A stretch of 64,000 bases of DNA from Lithospermum erythrorhizon (lineage: Eukaryota; Streptophyta; Magnoliopsida; Boraginales; Boraginaceae): positions 537,545-601,544 of the forward strand of contig JADFUC010001231.1 in assembly GCA_019722365.1 (NCBI GenBank). Reading direction: 5' to 3'. The stretch's first letter is position 1; every line of letters begins with the position of its first letter. The notes beneath the pieces are model-generated. The model saw nothing but the letters and a program-made list of their open reading frames with translations. It searched no databases and was not told where the DNA came from. Of this stretch, positions 11,453 to 25,513 are shown one piece after another. A program made the position numbers and the translations under genes.

Positions 11453-14400
11453 CTATGTAGTAGATCTCCTTTTGACTTTGCACCAAAGTCCATTCTTCGT
11501 ATGTATCGTTGCACCGGTAACAATTTCTACAGAGTCTGCTGATCCATTGAGCTCCACATCGAATTTCTGAAGAAGCATTGCCAACGCTATCGTTGACTCC
11601 ATCAAAGCGAATTGGTCCCCGACACATTTTCGTGGTCCACCCCCGAAGGGTAAGAACGCGAAATCTGATATTATCTGAGTATAACAATCAACAGTGGATA
11701 CAGCAGTGAGATTAAACCTTTTTAGGATCATAGAAGTAAAGGCACAGACAAATAGACAATAACATCCGTTAACCTCATTGGGGTACAATGCTCCTGGACT
11801 TCGCGACGGATCAAAACCAGCCCACCCTTCGATCCCTTCGCTTTCCTTTTTTCTCAAGAACCTTTCAGGTTCAAATTCATTTGGATTGTCCCAAAAATAT
11901 GGAGATCTGTGTAAGTTATAGACCTGAGTGCATGCATTTTTGACAAGTGAATCATTAAGACCTGATTGAAGGACATTCGGAAAATATACTAACTTTTATT
12001 TATTTATAATGACCTACATATATAGAGAAGTACTAGGTCATTCAAATGAAGTACTAGACAACAGGTGACTAAATGGGGAAGTACTCACAGAAACAAAAAT
12101 ATCAGTACCAGCTGGGATAGAATATCCGTCTTTGCTTCCCTTATAGCCTCCTGCAGAGTCGAACGAGTAAAATAAAACACCTGTTTTCTAGGAAATAACA
12201 GGATAAAATAAGACGCTATATGTTTACTGTCTAGTTAGAACTGGTTAGTGGTTAGTATCCTCTTAATTATAATCTTCTATCAAATAAGGTTCCATTTCAA
12301 CAAAGATCCATTGATAGTATATTCTCACTTCATCTACAACATATAAGAAATTCAGCTTAGTTATTTTTTTAATATAATCTTTATGTGCGTACATCAGGTA
12401 TCTAATTTAGGATAAAGTTTCAGCAACCACTTTTTACTTGGAAGCAGGTCAAAATTTTGAAATCATTCTCATGTGAACACCTATGCTCATTAATGGTAAA
12501 CACAGGAACGGCAAAATAAAACTTTGCCAAGGTGAAGGAACCTGGTAATTTGTCTGATTTCAGAGTACGCCTAATTAGCAACGGAGGTTGTGGATATAAT
12601 CGAAGAGACTCCACAACAATTAGGCGTATGTACCTGTAATAATGGAAAAGAGTAGAAAGCAAGCTGAGGCTAAATCCCAAGGCCGACGCAAGCATGAGAA
12701 ACCATACATAGGAGGCAATTTTATTAATTGGAAGTATTTAAAATCTCTCGTCATATAACACTAATGCTCCCAAAATTAGTATTTTCGCCTCAGGGTCCTA
12801 TATTCCAATATGACCTAGAGGGGAGGATGGGGTTCAGCAAATGATATATACTAATATTTCTAATTTAAACGATAAGTCTGGTAACAGCCAGTAGTCACTA
12901 CCTGTTGGAAATAGGACTAACAACTGAAAATGTAAGACGTATAGCTGAATCCAAGAATGAAGAAACCCTATTATTCTCATGCTACATCCTGTTTTTTTTT
13001 TTCAGACATAAATTGATTCCTTCCATCTACTGCAAATTACAGAGAAATACAGAAACAACATCGATCAAAGAAACAAAACCTGGACATGGACCACGTATTA
13101 ATTTTCTAATATTATGAGGGTTTTATATTCCTAAAATCAACTGAAAAACTGGGGATTATCCTATGATTCATGGTATTTCAGTAAATTAGTTGGAATGTGA
13201 ATGGCAGAGTTTAGCGAGCTTAATGGACATACTCTAGCTTTTTTAGTGCCTCAAGTGTTAGTTTCCCCAGACCAAGTACCGAGTCAATTTCTGATTGTGC
13301 TTTCTTCATCTTGTTCGGGTGCTGTACAATGAAAGTTCATCATATACAACATCCCCTAACACTGATAAAAAGCATGCCAATTTAACTTAAAACAACCATG
13401 ATTTCTGTAGAGAAAAAGAAATTAGTTTGGCATCGTACTTGAGCAAGAAGGAAAACTGCCCAAGTTAGGACGGCTGCTGTTGTTTCATGACCAGCGATTA
13501 GCATTGTCATCAGATCGTCTCGTAGCTGTCGAAATCATGTCAGACAGTCAGACTGCTGAAAAGGCACTAAACATAAAAGTGGATGATTACAATCTGCAAA
13601 AGTATAAAAAAAGGTCTACATGCATATATAAGGAGAAGGAAGGGAAAAAAATCCTTCACATATAATTAAGCAGCCACTACCATGTTCTAGTACGTTTCCT
13701 TCAAGTTTTAAAATAAAAGGAAGGTGTCTAAGATAATGATGGAACTATGGGAGGGATGCAAACACTTTACCTGACGGTCATCAACATCCGCACCCCTCAT
13801 ATCAACTAGAAAACGCAAGAGACTCGCATCCTGCAAACCTTTTTTAGTTACAACAAATTTATTTGTATGCATTCAGTAAAGAAATTTAGAAACACATTAT
13901 TGTAGTTAAAGGAGTTACACACCTTAAGATTTGAATAGTCCCTCTGCTGCAGTTTCTCAACATCTGCTTCCTGCGATCATCAAGTCTCAAATTATTTCAG
14001 ACTCTTGAATAAAAAGGCACAATCAAGGAAGACCATCATTCCATTTAATGTTATAGATTAAAAAAAACTTTCAAATTGGTAGTCGAATGAAATGTAATAT
14101 CAAGGGTTCACTACTTTTAATACTTTTGCTGAAATGTAATATCAAGGGTTCACTACTTTTAATACTTTTGCCTTACTTATCTAAGCAGTAGAGAGCTCCC
14201 TAGTCTTACAAATCTCACCTGTCTTGTATCTTTGGCATTCTTAATTAGTTCATCGAGACAGTCATTTATCACTCTAAGATCATTTCGAAACTTCCGCTGC
14301 CGAGGAACTAACCATCTTGCCAAAGGAAGTTTCCAGTATGGAATGTAGAAGGTAGATCTATGCTCAGCTTCAAAAAGAGTACCATATACTGCCTGCAAGA

Positions 14401-17362
14401 AATTGTTCACACTTTCCAATATTATACTCCCTTTGTTTGAAAATACTTGATGTTAGTACAAAAGTACTTAAACTATAATCCGTTCTCACAGGGGTAAGGC
14501 TGCGTACTACTAGTATATGACCCTCACCCCTTTACCCCCACTTAGGTGGGAGCCTCTTCTGAGGCATTGGGGCATGTTGATGTTGATGAAGTTTAATCTT
14601 TGATGAAGATGATCTTACCTTAATCACAGGAGATTCTTTTGTAACTGAACCAAAATCATAATTGAATACACCAATACCAATTATATCTAAAGCCAGGCTT
14701 GAAAACTCTGCCTCCAAGTCCATATCAATTATATTCCTGCCTCCGGATTCTTCTCCATCTAGGAGTTCATCAACTTTCGTGATCATTCTTTCAGAACAGT
14801 CATTAAAAACTTTGACCATTGCTTCCAGGTATAATGCATGAAAAGCCGGGGCAATAACTGTGAGAGAATAATATACTCCAGCCGTCAGAAAACAAAACTA
14901 GGAGATGAGAAGGAAGTCAGAGGAATTACATTTTGTCATAAAGACAAACAAGCCACTTATTGTGTATCCGTGGAAAAAGAAAGAGGAAATAACAAAAGAA
15001 ATGCTGGTTACTTACTTTTTTTGTTACTTACAGTTAGGAACGATATGATTAATAGGTGGAAATAGGATAGCATGATGGATTGTAGACTCCACCAACTCTA
15101 ATTGCTCATAACAAAGACGTTTGGTTTTATAACGTTTACTACCAGGTCAACACAATAAATTTGACTTTGCCATTCCGAGTGTGTAAACAAGAAGATTAAA
15201 AGCCTGTTAAAACCTGGCTAGCATCTAGCTGTTAACATGAGCATTCTACGAAGAACACCTAATAGAGATAAGTTTGACTTGCACTCATTTTCCTTTATCA
15301 AACATTCAGATTGCAGTATCCTCAAACGAAATATAAAAACCAGTTATCACCTAATTAATTACTACTGTTCAAAAAGAAACCCCCAAAAAACCCTCTATGT
15401 GACGATGACGTATATTGTTACTTATCTGCTCACCTCTTCTTCTCTGCTTCCAAGTGTCAAGGTCGGCGGGTATTAATCCTTTACCCATTATTGGTTCCAG
15501 AATATCAGCTAAAACTCCCTGTTACAGAAGAAAAGTTTTAAAGTCATCATATGATGATATAGCCACTGCACATCTAAATGCATTTAGAGTTTAAGAGTTA
15601 ACCTTGTCATAACTAAATGCATTTTCACGAAGAATATGCCTTGCAACTACGGGGTCCGACACGACGACAAATGCTTTAGGCCCAAAAGCAAGTTTATATA
15701 CAGCACCATGCTGTCAAGATAAGCCGAGTCAATCAGATGTGAGAGCAACTGTTTAACTTCACAGATAAGTCTACCCTGGATATGCAATACTTACAGTATT
15801 AAAAATCAGCATCCCTTTATGGGTCTTGCTAATAAGTACCATAGACCACATGTTAAGACTCCAATATAATATTACTTTTTGAGTTATTTAAACAAAGATC
15901 AAGAGATTTCATGGTTTACTATAACAAAATAAAAACATTTTCGGTAAAAGCTAGCAGTAAGCATAGCTCAAGAAGTTTTCATATGACACTCATTATCATC
16001 TAGAATTAAATCGTGGAATTCATAAAATGTAGGATTGCATAAAATAACAGTTTACCACAGTGTACAATATACGAATTTATATAATGTATTGGAAGTTCCA
16101 TATTGGACCTTCAAGATTAGTCCTTGAACTGGAAAGAAAGGTTTCATCGTTTAAAGATGCTCTTTTTACAGTAATAAATAACATTTCACCATTATTCTAC
16201 ACGTGGCACTTAAGATTAGCAATCCATTTGAATAATTCAAACAAACCTAAGTAACAAATCAATCACAAAAAAGCCAATGCGAGCGAGAAAGCAAGGAGTA
16301 CCTCTAAGAACCAATCATACAATGAGAAGAAAAACGGCCGATCAATCAGATCAGTAATTGCACCTTCAGCAGTAGGCATAGACCCGATTTTACCTCCACT
16401 CAACACATTAGTTAGAAAGTTACTAGCATTGTCCAATAAACTATATTTTGTTTTCGATTTTTCCGTACTTGTGGACATACACCTGCAATTCCAACAACAA
16501 ACATTAACATCACCAATTAATCATCCTACCTAACCTCAATCTACACCATACATTTTCCCTCCAAGATTCACTACATTCAGATAATGCACTCGCTAATAAG
16601 TGCGAATCTATGGTAGTCACAAATTAACATAGAGAGAGTAAGACCGAAGAAGAGTTGGTCAGACACTATATCAAAATAACTAGAATTTATGGACTTGACC
16701 GAGTAAATGACCAACATAAAGCTGAATGGCAACATTGTTCATTAACATCACCAATTAACCATCCTACCTCACCTCAATCTACACCATACATTTTCCCTCC
16801 AAGATTCACTACACTCAGATAATGCACCCGCTAAGAAGTGTAAATCTATGATAGTCACAAATCAACATAGAAACAGTAATACCCTAGAAGAGTCGGTCAG
16901 ACATTAAATCAAAGTAACTAGAGTTTATGGACTTCACGGAGTAAATGACCAACATGAGTTGAATGTCACGTTTGTATTGCTCTCTTGAAGCCCAGCAACG
17001 TAAAATTTGAATAGCAGCCTTATATTCATATAGCCGACCCCATTTAATAAGATAAGTAAATGGTTTATCCCCATTAGCGACAATGGCAGCTCACACAAAC
17101 ACATTGAAACTATCAAATTCATCCAAACCCCCTTAAAACATGGAAATATACATGAAGCAAAAGGGGTACCTATAATTGAGACTTTCTTGAAATTTGTAAA
17201 CACACATATTTAGTGACTGAAACAGGAAAAGGGGTACCTGATTGAGAACCCTTTAGGCTTAATTGTTATAGGAGACTGATAAAAATCATTTCTTGATGAA
17301 GAATATGATAATTCATTACATGGGTGCAACAAAGCAGCACTACTTGCTACAAAACTAGTCAT
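11453..17362 (-). CDS. CYP97B3: CYP97B-type cytochrome P450, plastid, carotenoid hydroxylase-like
   Basis: Fourteen exons with GT-AG introns (17362-17238, 16482-16302, 15710-15603, 15518-15434, 14857-14619, 14392-14219, 13970-13923, 13830-13771, 13525-13439, 13321-13233, 12633-12542, 12150-12089, 11923-11774, 11674-11453) join into 573 residues; Arabidopsis CYP97B3 has about 580. Key P450 sites are present: I-helix AGHETT (351-356), ExxR (Glu407, Arg410), PERF-region FEPERF (467-472) and the haem loop [10 protein letters not shown] with Cys517. The blocks [17 protein letters not shown] and [19 protein letters not shown] mark CYP97B rather than CYP97A or CYP97C. The Ser/Ala-rich first exon suits a plastid transit peptide. 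Relatives hydroxylate carotenoid rings; CYP97B's own role is less settled. The start is the only ATG in frame with the transit-like exon. Confidence 0.95.
14089..14172. repeat. 42-bp tandem duplication in CYP97B intron
   Basis: Two near-identical 42-bp units start at GAAATGTAATATCAAGGG (14089 and 14131). They lie in the intron between exons 6 and 7 of the P450 gene, 47 bp from the exon 6 donor at 14219. Confidence 0.85.
16503..16966. repeat. 238-bp tandem duplication in CYP97B intron 1
   Basis: The stretch starting ATTAACATCACCAATTAA at 16503 recurs at 16741 and is followed nearly to its end (…GAGTAAATGACCAACAT). The copies show scattered substitutions and short indels, so the duplication is not brand new. 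The first copy begins about 20 bp from the exon 2 acceptor. Confidence 0.88.
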
Positions 17363-17735
17363 TTCTTTTTTCTTGAATTAAATAAATCAGATAACTCAAT
17401 TGAATTATATGTATCAATACTTGTTCAAGTGTATATATCAATCAATATATGTATGCAATTGTTTGTAACTTTATTATTTAATTGTTTGTAGCAATAAACA
17501 TTGCATTTTTTTTTGGGGGGGTTTGTTTTGTAAGTTCACATGTTAGCTCAAAATGATGACCCCTCAATTCTAGTTCACTTATCCAACTAGCCTAACTTTT
17601 GGTTTGTCTGAAAAAAATAACATTATGAATAAATTTGAGGAAAAACACAGAAATTGATGTTGTCTGGTAACAGATGTACACGTGTTGAAATGTTATTTGT
17701 CCCACCGACTTAATTACGGAATATTTTATTCATTA

Positions 17736-18061
17736 TTCCCTCTATAATCACTTTGGTTTTCCACGAGTTTTTAGAAAAAATTTCAATTTTTTATTACTAA
17801 ATTTGATAAAAATGAAATCAATAATAAAATTTTCATTTTGAGGAAAATGAATTTATAAATTGGGATGGATTAAATATTTCATTTAGGTTAGATAAATTAA
17901 GAATGAGCGAGGCTTCAAAGCACAAATCATGTGCTATTTTTGAAAAGTTGTCAAAGTTTAGAATTTTAATTCAATAAAAATTATGGTTACGGATTGATTA
18001 CAAAATTTGTTAATTTAATTATTGAAGATCAAGTATGACAATCTTTGGGCAATGAAGGGAG
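17736..18061. mobile_element. Stowaway-like MITE upstream of CYP97B
   Basis: A TA-flanked 326-bp element has the left end TTCCCTCTATAATCACTTT. Its right end reads CAATGAAGGGAG, a reverse-complement match. The interior is AT-rich and non-coding. It lies about 375 bp upstream of the P450 start codon, so it could affect the promoter; that is inference. Confidence 0.6.
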
Positions 18062-21000
18062 TACTTTGCTTCATTTTCATGAGAATTAATTGTCGATTTG
18101 GCCTTATTAAGTATGATCGAGTTGTGATTTGGTCTCATGTAATGATAGTGTTGCAAATTTAATCCAAGATAATATACACGATGTTGCAATAAGTAGACAC
18201 ATGAGTTAATTATTTCTGTCCAAACGCGCCATGTGATTTATACGAGTAAAATGAATAGTTAAACATATTTCGCCTATTTGGGGATAGAATTGAAACAATA
18301 CTTACTTTACCAGGGACTGAAATACAACACATCCACTAATTGCCTGAATCAAATCACAACTCTCTTATATTTATTGGAATATTGGATCAAATTGACAATT
18401 AATAAGGATATACGTCAAGTTACAAATTATTTATAGATGAAATTATAAAGTTAGATAACGCCAAGTACATTATTAATGATAGCAATTTTGTCAAGGAAAA
18501 ACTACATTACATACCCATGAAAGTTGAGGAAACTGGTCATTAATTAGGATTGATTGATTATTTAGTTGATCATAAGAGTTCAAACCCCATCAATTGTCGT
18601 GCGTTATATATAGTCTATCATTGCTGAGATAATCTTATCCCCTACAACTAAATGAACATGATTTGGATCGGATATCTTAATTACTAATTCCAACTCTCTA
18701 ATGATTGACACATAGTATTTGAATTGCCATCAACAGATAAACATCATATTTAGTACCAAAATTCAATTGTTATACTATAAAAATTCCAGTAGTCAAGTGT
18801 ACTCTCGCATGTCAATATTTATGAGATCTTGTCATATCAATGTTTGATGTCTAAACTCATGTAGTAATCTCAATTCGTGCTATTGTCTTAAGAATCATGT
18901 GATAGAATTTCAACCATGCATTAATATGAAAAATCAATGATCATAATTTAGTGGTTTTTGGTGCTACGTTAGCTTAGAGTAGTTTTACTTGACAAGAAAC
19001 CTCTAATTCGAGTTCCATGAGACATAATTAATGATTGGTAGTGGATTCTGTCAACCTATATGACAAACTTAACGAGGGTGAATAAAGTTTAATAGGTATT
19101 TTACCGTTTTTCGACTTTTAAGAAAGTTAATACAAATTTCACCGGAAATATTATTTTAGCAATTTGTAAACAAATGTGGAATAAGTTAAAATAATATTAA
19201 CGTCCCCTTTAAACAATGTTTGATTTGATATATGAAATACAATGCAGATACAAATCAAACAAACAACATAATTTAGCTTGATAAATAAATAATGATTAAG
19301 TTCAAGCGATCAAATCTATTATGTAGATATAGAAAACACAAATTTAATTAATCTTTCGTTTAAACTATTCGCTATAATAGAATCTAAGCAGCACCACAGC
19401 ATATAAATAATATAAGCAATAAAGTAAAGTAGAGAAAGAAGATGCTTCGGCAAGCGGTTTTTAGGATTCATTGTCGTCCAGACCCGATGCTTGCTTAGGC
19501 TTTTCACTAGAAATTCACTAGTCGGTACTTCTTAAAAAGTTGGTGAAGTCGAGCCAACGTCTGACTCTTAACTCCTCGTTAAGAACTGGCCATGACATAG
19601 GATTTCAACTCTTGGTCACCACTAAAAACCCCGAAGCGATTCAACCCCGATCGTCGGAGGCGCAGCTCAATATCTCGGCGCTCTATGTCGTATTCTTTGG
19701 CCTTCAGCCGCAAATACTACGACAATCTCGATTCTAACTTGATAGCTTTCGCGGCGCCTCGGACGCCAATCTTAAACTAATGGGATATCTCTTTATAGAA
19801 ATAGAGATGATTGTTTATCACAAATCCTAAATGTCCTCGATGAAATTTCTGATTGGATTACAAAATGTTTAGCCTTATTTCGACTCATAATTGAGTAGAT
19901 AATAAATTGAATCTTTTAACTCCTTGTTGAGTAGATATGATATTGAAGCTTGTTTGAATCTCCTTTGAATATGAATGTTTAGTATCTTGGAGATGATGAA
20001 ATTTTCTCTTGAGCAATTTATCAAACACTTTGTATGCTCTTTCTTTAGCCTTTAATCTCTTTGAAAGTTATGACTGAGCCCAACTAAAACTCTTTTCAAT
20101 AATCTGGTGGTATGAGAGTCTTAATGTTTCAAAATGAGATATTTTGTTCTTAGATTGTTGTAAAAATATTGTGCAAAGGCTTGGGAATCAATGGGATTGA
20201 ATGGGGTTAAATGGGTGTTATAATGGAGTTGGCAGTCCAGCGGCTATTTAAGCGAGACCCCCATCGAGAGCGAGGGGAGTACCGATGGGGTACTGCAGAA
20301 CCCGGCTCACATTTTGCGTGAGACCTCGCCGAGACCTCATCGAGACTTTCATCGAGAAGCATATGGTCCTTGGACTAACCCAAAACGTAATTTAAAACAT
20401 TAAAACTCAGATTTTGACCATTAATCTTATTTGGAAAACTTCTTTTCAAACCCTTTAGAAAATGAGATCAAACTCGCAAATTTATTATTTTGACAAATAT
20501 CATTTTAAGATATAAATATTTTGATAAATATTTTGTCAAAAGATACTCATTTAAAAACTGATCGAATCGAAAGAAGAAAAAGCAGTAAAGGTTGACCATG
20601 AAGTTTTAGAACTTTGCTTTGGCTAAATCTCTTCGATCTTGATTATTTGTTATCTCTTCTTCATTAGTTCTTAGTCGCTTTCGTAGCCAGGTGAATGATC
20701 ATTTCTACCTCTTGGCGTCGCTCTTTTTCTTTAGGCACAACTTTGGTCTCGATGACTTGTCTTTGTGCTTACTTAATATGACTATCAACTGCGATCGAGG
20801 AACCGCTTAACGTATGCGTGGAATAAAGCTGACGACGCGTATTGAATGGTAAATCAATATTTCGTCGTCATTACCCAAAAACAAAGGTGTATGGACTTGT
20901 AGTCAGTAAGATTCCCATTGATATTAATATGAGTTTGGTCTTCTATCTAAGTGAAACTAATATATAATACATATTGCATCATGATAAATGTTATTAATTG

Positions 21001-21963
21001 GCAATACAGATGTTCAAGAATCATACCTCAATTTGGTTGATAATATTGTAGTGATATAATTAAGTGAGATAATTACACAATAATATTTTGAAGTTATTAA
21101 AAGTGTTTAGTGCTTGGAGTTTGAATTGATACAATTTCAATCTCTGGAGTTACATGGTGTTGTATAAATAGTCTTTATTTAGAATGAATAAAGGCGGGGT
21201 TTTATTAAGAATAACTTAATCGAAGCTTAATCACAAAGATAATTTGTTTGTGTAAACGATTCGTAACTTAGATCAAGGAATGTTAGTGTACCCGATTCAA
21301 ATTCAAAGAACTAATTATATTTTGACTTTGGTAAACTTCATGGATTATTTAATATGATATATATATATATTCTTCTACTTATAAAAGTATAAGTTGTGTT
21401 TATTTCATCTTATCGATTCTTAAATTCACAGCCGTATTGTATGAAAATGACACTAAGAATAAAATTAATATATATGTTATGAAAAGATACTTTAATTTAT
21501 TCTCTCCAAAAATGAACAAAAATAGTCTGCATAGCATGTATATAGTCTCATACGTATCGAGATCTACAAATATAAAATATAATATAATTATATACTAGTA
21601 GGATCACGAGACTTTATTGTTAGGTCTTGACATGGTAATTTCAACATGATAATAGTATCTTACAAAATCATAGAGTCCCGGAACATAGTCAAAGCGACAT
21701 TGCTTGAGCTCTGCAAACCGAGGATTCATATATATTAATTAGCATCTTATCGTTATTGTTGTTTTGAAATAAGTCTCTATTAATCTACTAATACTAAATT
21801 TTTTTTGTATGATTATTATTGATTATGAATTGAAAAATAATGTTTTCAATCAAAAAATTACTATTAAAGAATATATATCTAAATTATTATGCCAATATTT
21901 TGTATTACATTTAATTATATAATTCAACAATTGATATTAAAAAGTGTTGAATCACGTATCTAA
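18062..21963. other. Intergenic, AT-rich with one CpG-rich island
   Basis: No gene is supported. A CpG-rich island at about 19.5-20.9 kb looks like old retroelement LTR sequence: 20.22-20.38 kb repeats the ATCGAG/CTCGATG words that also crowd the LTRs of the inner copia element at 54.5 and 59.2 kb. No LTR borders or coding domains could be found there. The remainder shows no clear structure apart from the SINE-like copy at 18.96 kb. Confidence 0.45.
18961..19080 (+). mobile_element. tRNA-derived SINE-like copy 1
   Basis: TTAGCTTAGAGTAG resembles a polymerase III A box. About 35 bp on, AATTCGAGTTCC resembles a B box. The same stretch recurs at 27.45 kb, which supports a dispersed repeat rather than chance. 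No poly-A tail or target duplication is clear. Confidence 0.4.
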
Positions 21964-21965
21964 TA

Positions 21966-22214
21966 CTCCCTCCATCCCCGATAGATTGTCAAGATTTAAA
22001 TTTGGACGTTAGACATATTAAATATTAAATTGAATATTTTATTTTTGTTGTACTAATATTTGGTAAAATTATCAAATAATAATATTTTCAATGTACTTTG
22101 ATATTGACATTAAATTTTATTCAAAATCAAAATTATGTTTATCGGTGAAAAGGGTAGAGTTTGTCAATTTTTAGACAACAAATCAAGCATGACAATCATT
22201 TAGTATGGAGAGAG
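21966..22214. mobile_element. Stowaway-like MITE
   Basis: A 249-bp element sits between TA dinucleotides. The left TIR is CTCCCTCCATCCCCGATAG then ATTGTCAAG; the right end TGACAATCATTTAGTATGG then AGAGAG is its inverse. The interior is AT-rich and non-coding. Confidence 0.78.
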
Positions 22215-22216
22215 TA

Positions 22217-24175
22217 AGAGATTTTGGATATTTTATTTCAGAAATTTAATTTTTTTTATTATAATATAATAACATGTTAGTTTTTATGCTTAAATAAAAA
22301 TATATTTATCTATAAACTATAGAGGCAATAATTAATTAAATTTGAATTGATATATGAATGGAAATTAAAAAGGTAAATCTTCGTTATTTAATATTGATTA
22401 GTAAACTTAAATAAGTATATTGTCATAATAATACTTATATTAGTTTTCACTCTATATGAAATATAATTCAAACGATATTATGGTCTTAAAAATACATGCG
22501 TGAATATATGTATATTGCCAGATATATAATTCAACACGTTGATGAACATTAGATGTACCAATCATTATCGCCGACCCATTTGAATGGGCTTAGTGGCTTA
22601 TATTAAAGTTGTTATTTATATGAAATTTTAAAGAATTTTTCATATCAAGTAATTAATCACATATACACTATTGAGGGTTTAATTTTTTATTAAAAAAATC
22701 ATTTCCGCAGATATCTTTTTTTAAAAGAGGTATGTAAATGCTATTCCACTTGATTTTTAATGTAATTAATTTGGAATGTTAACATTCGAAGAAAAGGACA
22801 TCAATGTGTGGCTTTCTTTTGGCTATTTTGCGTGGTTAAAATTGAAGGGAATTTCGTAAGGTGCTTGATATTATTCCGATTTTGTCTGATTATTATTGAG
22901 GCAATCATCCCAATTAAAATATGTTTAAATGAATACAAAAATAAATTGAATAATTTATACTACTAATCAAGTAAGTATTTTCTAATAATAAATAAAATAA
23001 CATAAAAGTGCATTTTTTATTAAAAGAAGACAATGATGTTTTCCCCAACGATAAATAAAATAAGCCAAAAGGGGTATTAACTTTATTAAGCTTTTGAAAA
23101 TGAAGAGTAGTATGGTAATAAAAATTTAAATCTATTATTGAAAATTGTAAGAGGATCATATAACTATGAACAAAATAAATTATAATATAATTGAAAGTAC
23201 AATTTATAAATTTAAGTAAATTATTAATTATTTTATTTATTATCTCGGTTTAAATATTTAAAAGCGTAAATCTTTACGTCTGTGTAGCGTCACGTTTCAA
23301 TAGTATATATATAAGCCTTGAAGTTGTCTTAGAGTTTCTTGCCTTTTATCCGATTAAAATATTCTTACTCAAATAATTCGATTTGACAGTTAATGAAGGA
23401 TATAATTTATTTTGATAAATTTATTTTCATATGCAAAATTTGTGTAGGACTCTGTTAAAGCATTATTAAGATAACATACATCATACATACGGTTAACCAT
23501 TAAATTAATTTTGCAACATAGTCCAGAAGTTTAAACAACATGATTCTTCCACAATTTAAACATATACACTTCTTTTCTACTTCCACACGGATAAATAACC
23601 AAAAACCAACTCCTGCTAGAATAGTTCCCTGATTCTAGCAGATATTCATGCTGTTCCATGTGTTCAATATTACCTTAATTCCCCAAAAATCATTTTTCTT
23701 TGTTCAATATTCCCTTAATCCCCCCAAAAGTGTCAAGTTTAATTACATTATTCCCTCCATCTGCTAAAAAGTGTCAAGTTTAATCAAATTTATGTATTAA
23801 CTTATATTATATTGTTTAAATATCTACAAACTATTATGAGTATCAAAATTTATGAATACACACTTTCAATTTCATAATTTTGAATGTACAGGTAAAAATA
23901 TAAACTATGAAGTGAAAATTCAGTAATATATATACATATATATGTATATAAAAGCACAAGTTCTCTCTTGTGTTTCTTACTTTTTTATTCGCATAGAATG
24001 TCTCTACTAAAATACTTTTTTTTAGTTAGTTTATTATGAAGGGTATTTTACTTTGTTAATTTTAAGTTAACTAAAAGACTTTAAATACTCTAAAATTCAC
24101 TAATATAGGATTACATATGTAAAAATTATTTTATTGAACTCTATTAGCACCAATACAAAAAAATTCTTTTGGGAA
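22217..24175. other. AT-rich intergenic
   Basis: No gene is supported. One-sided CCCTCCATCTGC-type termini near 23.75 kb hint at a broken MITE. The motif AAAAGTGTCAAGTTTAAT is repeated at about 23.73 and 23.77 kb. Confidence 0.4.
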
Positions 24176-24539
24176 AACCCTTCTAGGTACAAAGAAGATT
24201 TGCTCAAGCGATTGAGGTTATTATCGTCTAACGTCGATTGTTATTTCTTTGAGATCTTGGGCTTGAATTTGATGTAATCTTGGAGCTTGATTTGGATTTG
24301 AGTCTTGAGATTTAGGCACCTAGAATGAAATTTGGTTATTAATGCGGGCCAGTTATGTGATCACCCATTTGGATTTAGATTTGTCTTTAGGCAATTATGT
24401 GATCTTAATTTGGATAGAGATGCGGATCGTGATCCTAGACTGATACAAGGATTAAGTCTTTGAACTGAGCTTTTGACGGATAATAATTCAGCGGGGCGCT
24501 TAAATAATCTTGCGTGTAGTGATTTGTCTTTAGTGCTTT

Positions 24540-24995
24540 GGAGCTTGAGTCGTGGGACTTAGACTTGATTTATACATATTAATACAGCTAGAGTTAGCTT
24601 ACTTGACATGATATTAACTAGGCGAGTTTAGGTCTTGGTATTAGCTTACTCTGAAACTTTAGAAGTATGTTATCCTGTGTGAGATATCTTTATTCTTGTC
24701 GAAGGGTCTTTTAGTAAAACTGCCCGTTTTTAGCAGCCAACTGAGACATGAAATTTATCGCGACTTATGTACGTATGTGATTTACTACGAGGCGCTTTTG
24801 AGGCACACAATCATAGATATTTGATTTATGAGATCTGAATGATCGATTCTCATGTTGATCATGAAGATGCGTGTTTATGCAGTAATTCAGCAGCTCTTAA
24901 TATTAAGCGCCTATTTTGATCTGAGTTGAATATTTTATGTTCTTCGCTCAGTTTTTAATTTTAGACACCTATTTAGACTTTTATCTTGATGTTTT
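24540..24995 (-). repeat. LTR-like arm, minus orientation
   Basis: This stretch is a diverged reverse complement of 26195-26640. Shared landmarks are GCGCCTATTTTGATCTGAG, GATCGATTCTCA, TGATTTACTAC and GTAAAACTG, in matching order. It behaves as a second, inverted copy of the LTR-like sequence to the right. Confidence 0.6.
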
Positions 24996-25487
24996 GATGG
25001 TTTGTAGTGTTTTACTTTGAGAAAGCAATCTTGGGAGGTTTCGATAAAAGAAACATCTTGTAGAGTTGTTATTATGCTAAATTTTCTCGAGGAGGTTTTT
25101 GTTTTATTTTTTTTGGTTGTGGAGGTGTGAATTTTCGGTCATAGGAGATGGGGCCATTTGCCAGGCTTTAGCCTTGTGGGATTGGTCATGATCGGCTTGA
25201 ATTACAATCTTAGTTAATTTTGAAGCGAATCGAGCAGTCGGATAATATTAAAATAATATTTAAAAATCAAATCTCGGCTGACATAGTAATTTGCGCAGCT
25301 TTGACTTTCGTGATTTCCAAGTAAAGGTTTAGTTTAAAGCCCAGCTTTTTTATTTTTTAGCCGGGTAGCATTTTGAGCTCGTTTGGCAAATCCTATTTTT
25401 AATTCGATTTTCTTCTCAATTTATTATTTTATTCCTTAAAATTTAGGAAATAATATTTTAGTACTTACGTCATCACACAAGATGTAT

Positions 25488-25513
25488 AATTAGGTTTTAA
25501 TTAAAACCTAATT
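25488..25513. other. Perfect 26-bp palindrome
   Basis: The half-site AATTAGGTTTTAA meets its exact reverse complement with no spacer, centred at 25500/25501. It lies between the inverted LTR-like arms. Confidence 0.8.
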
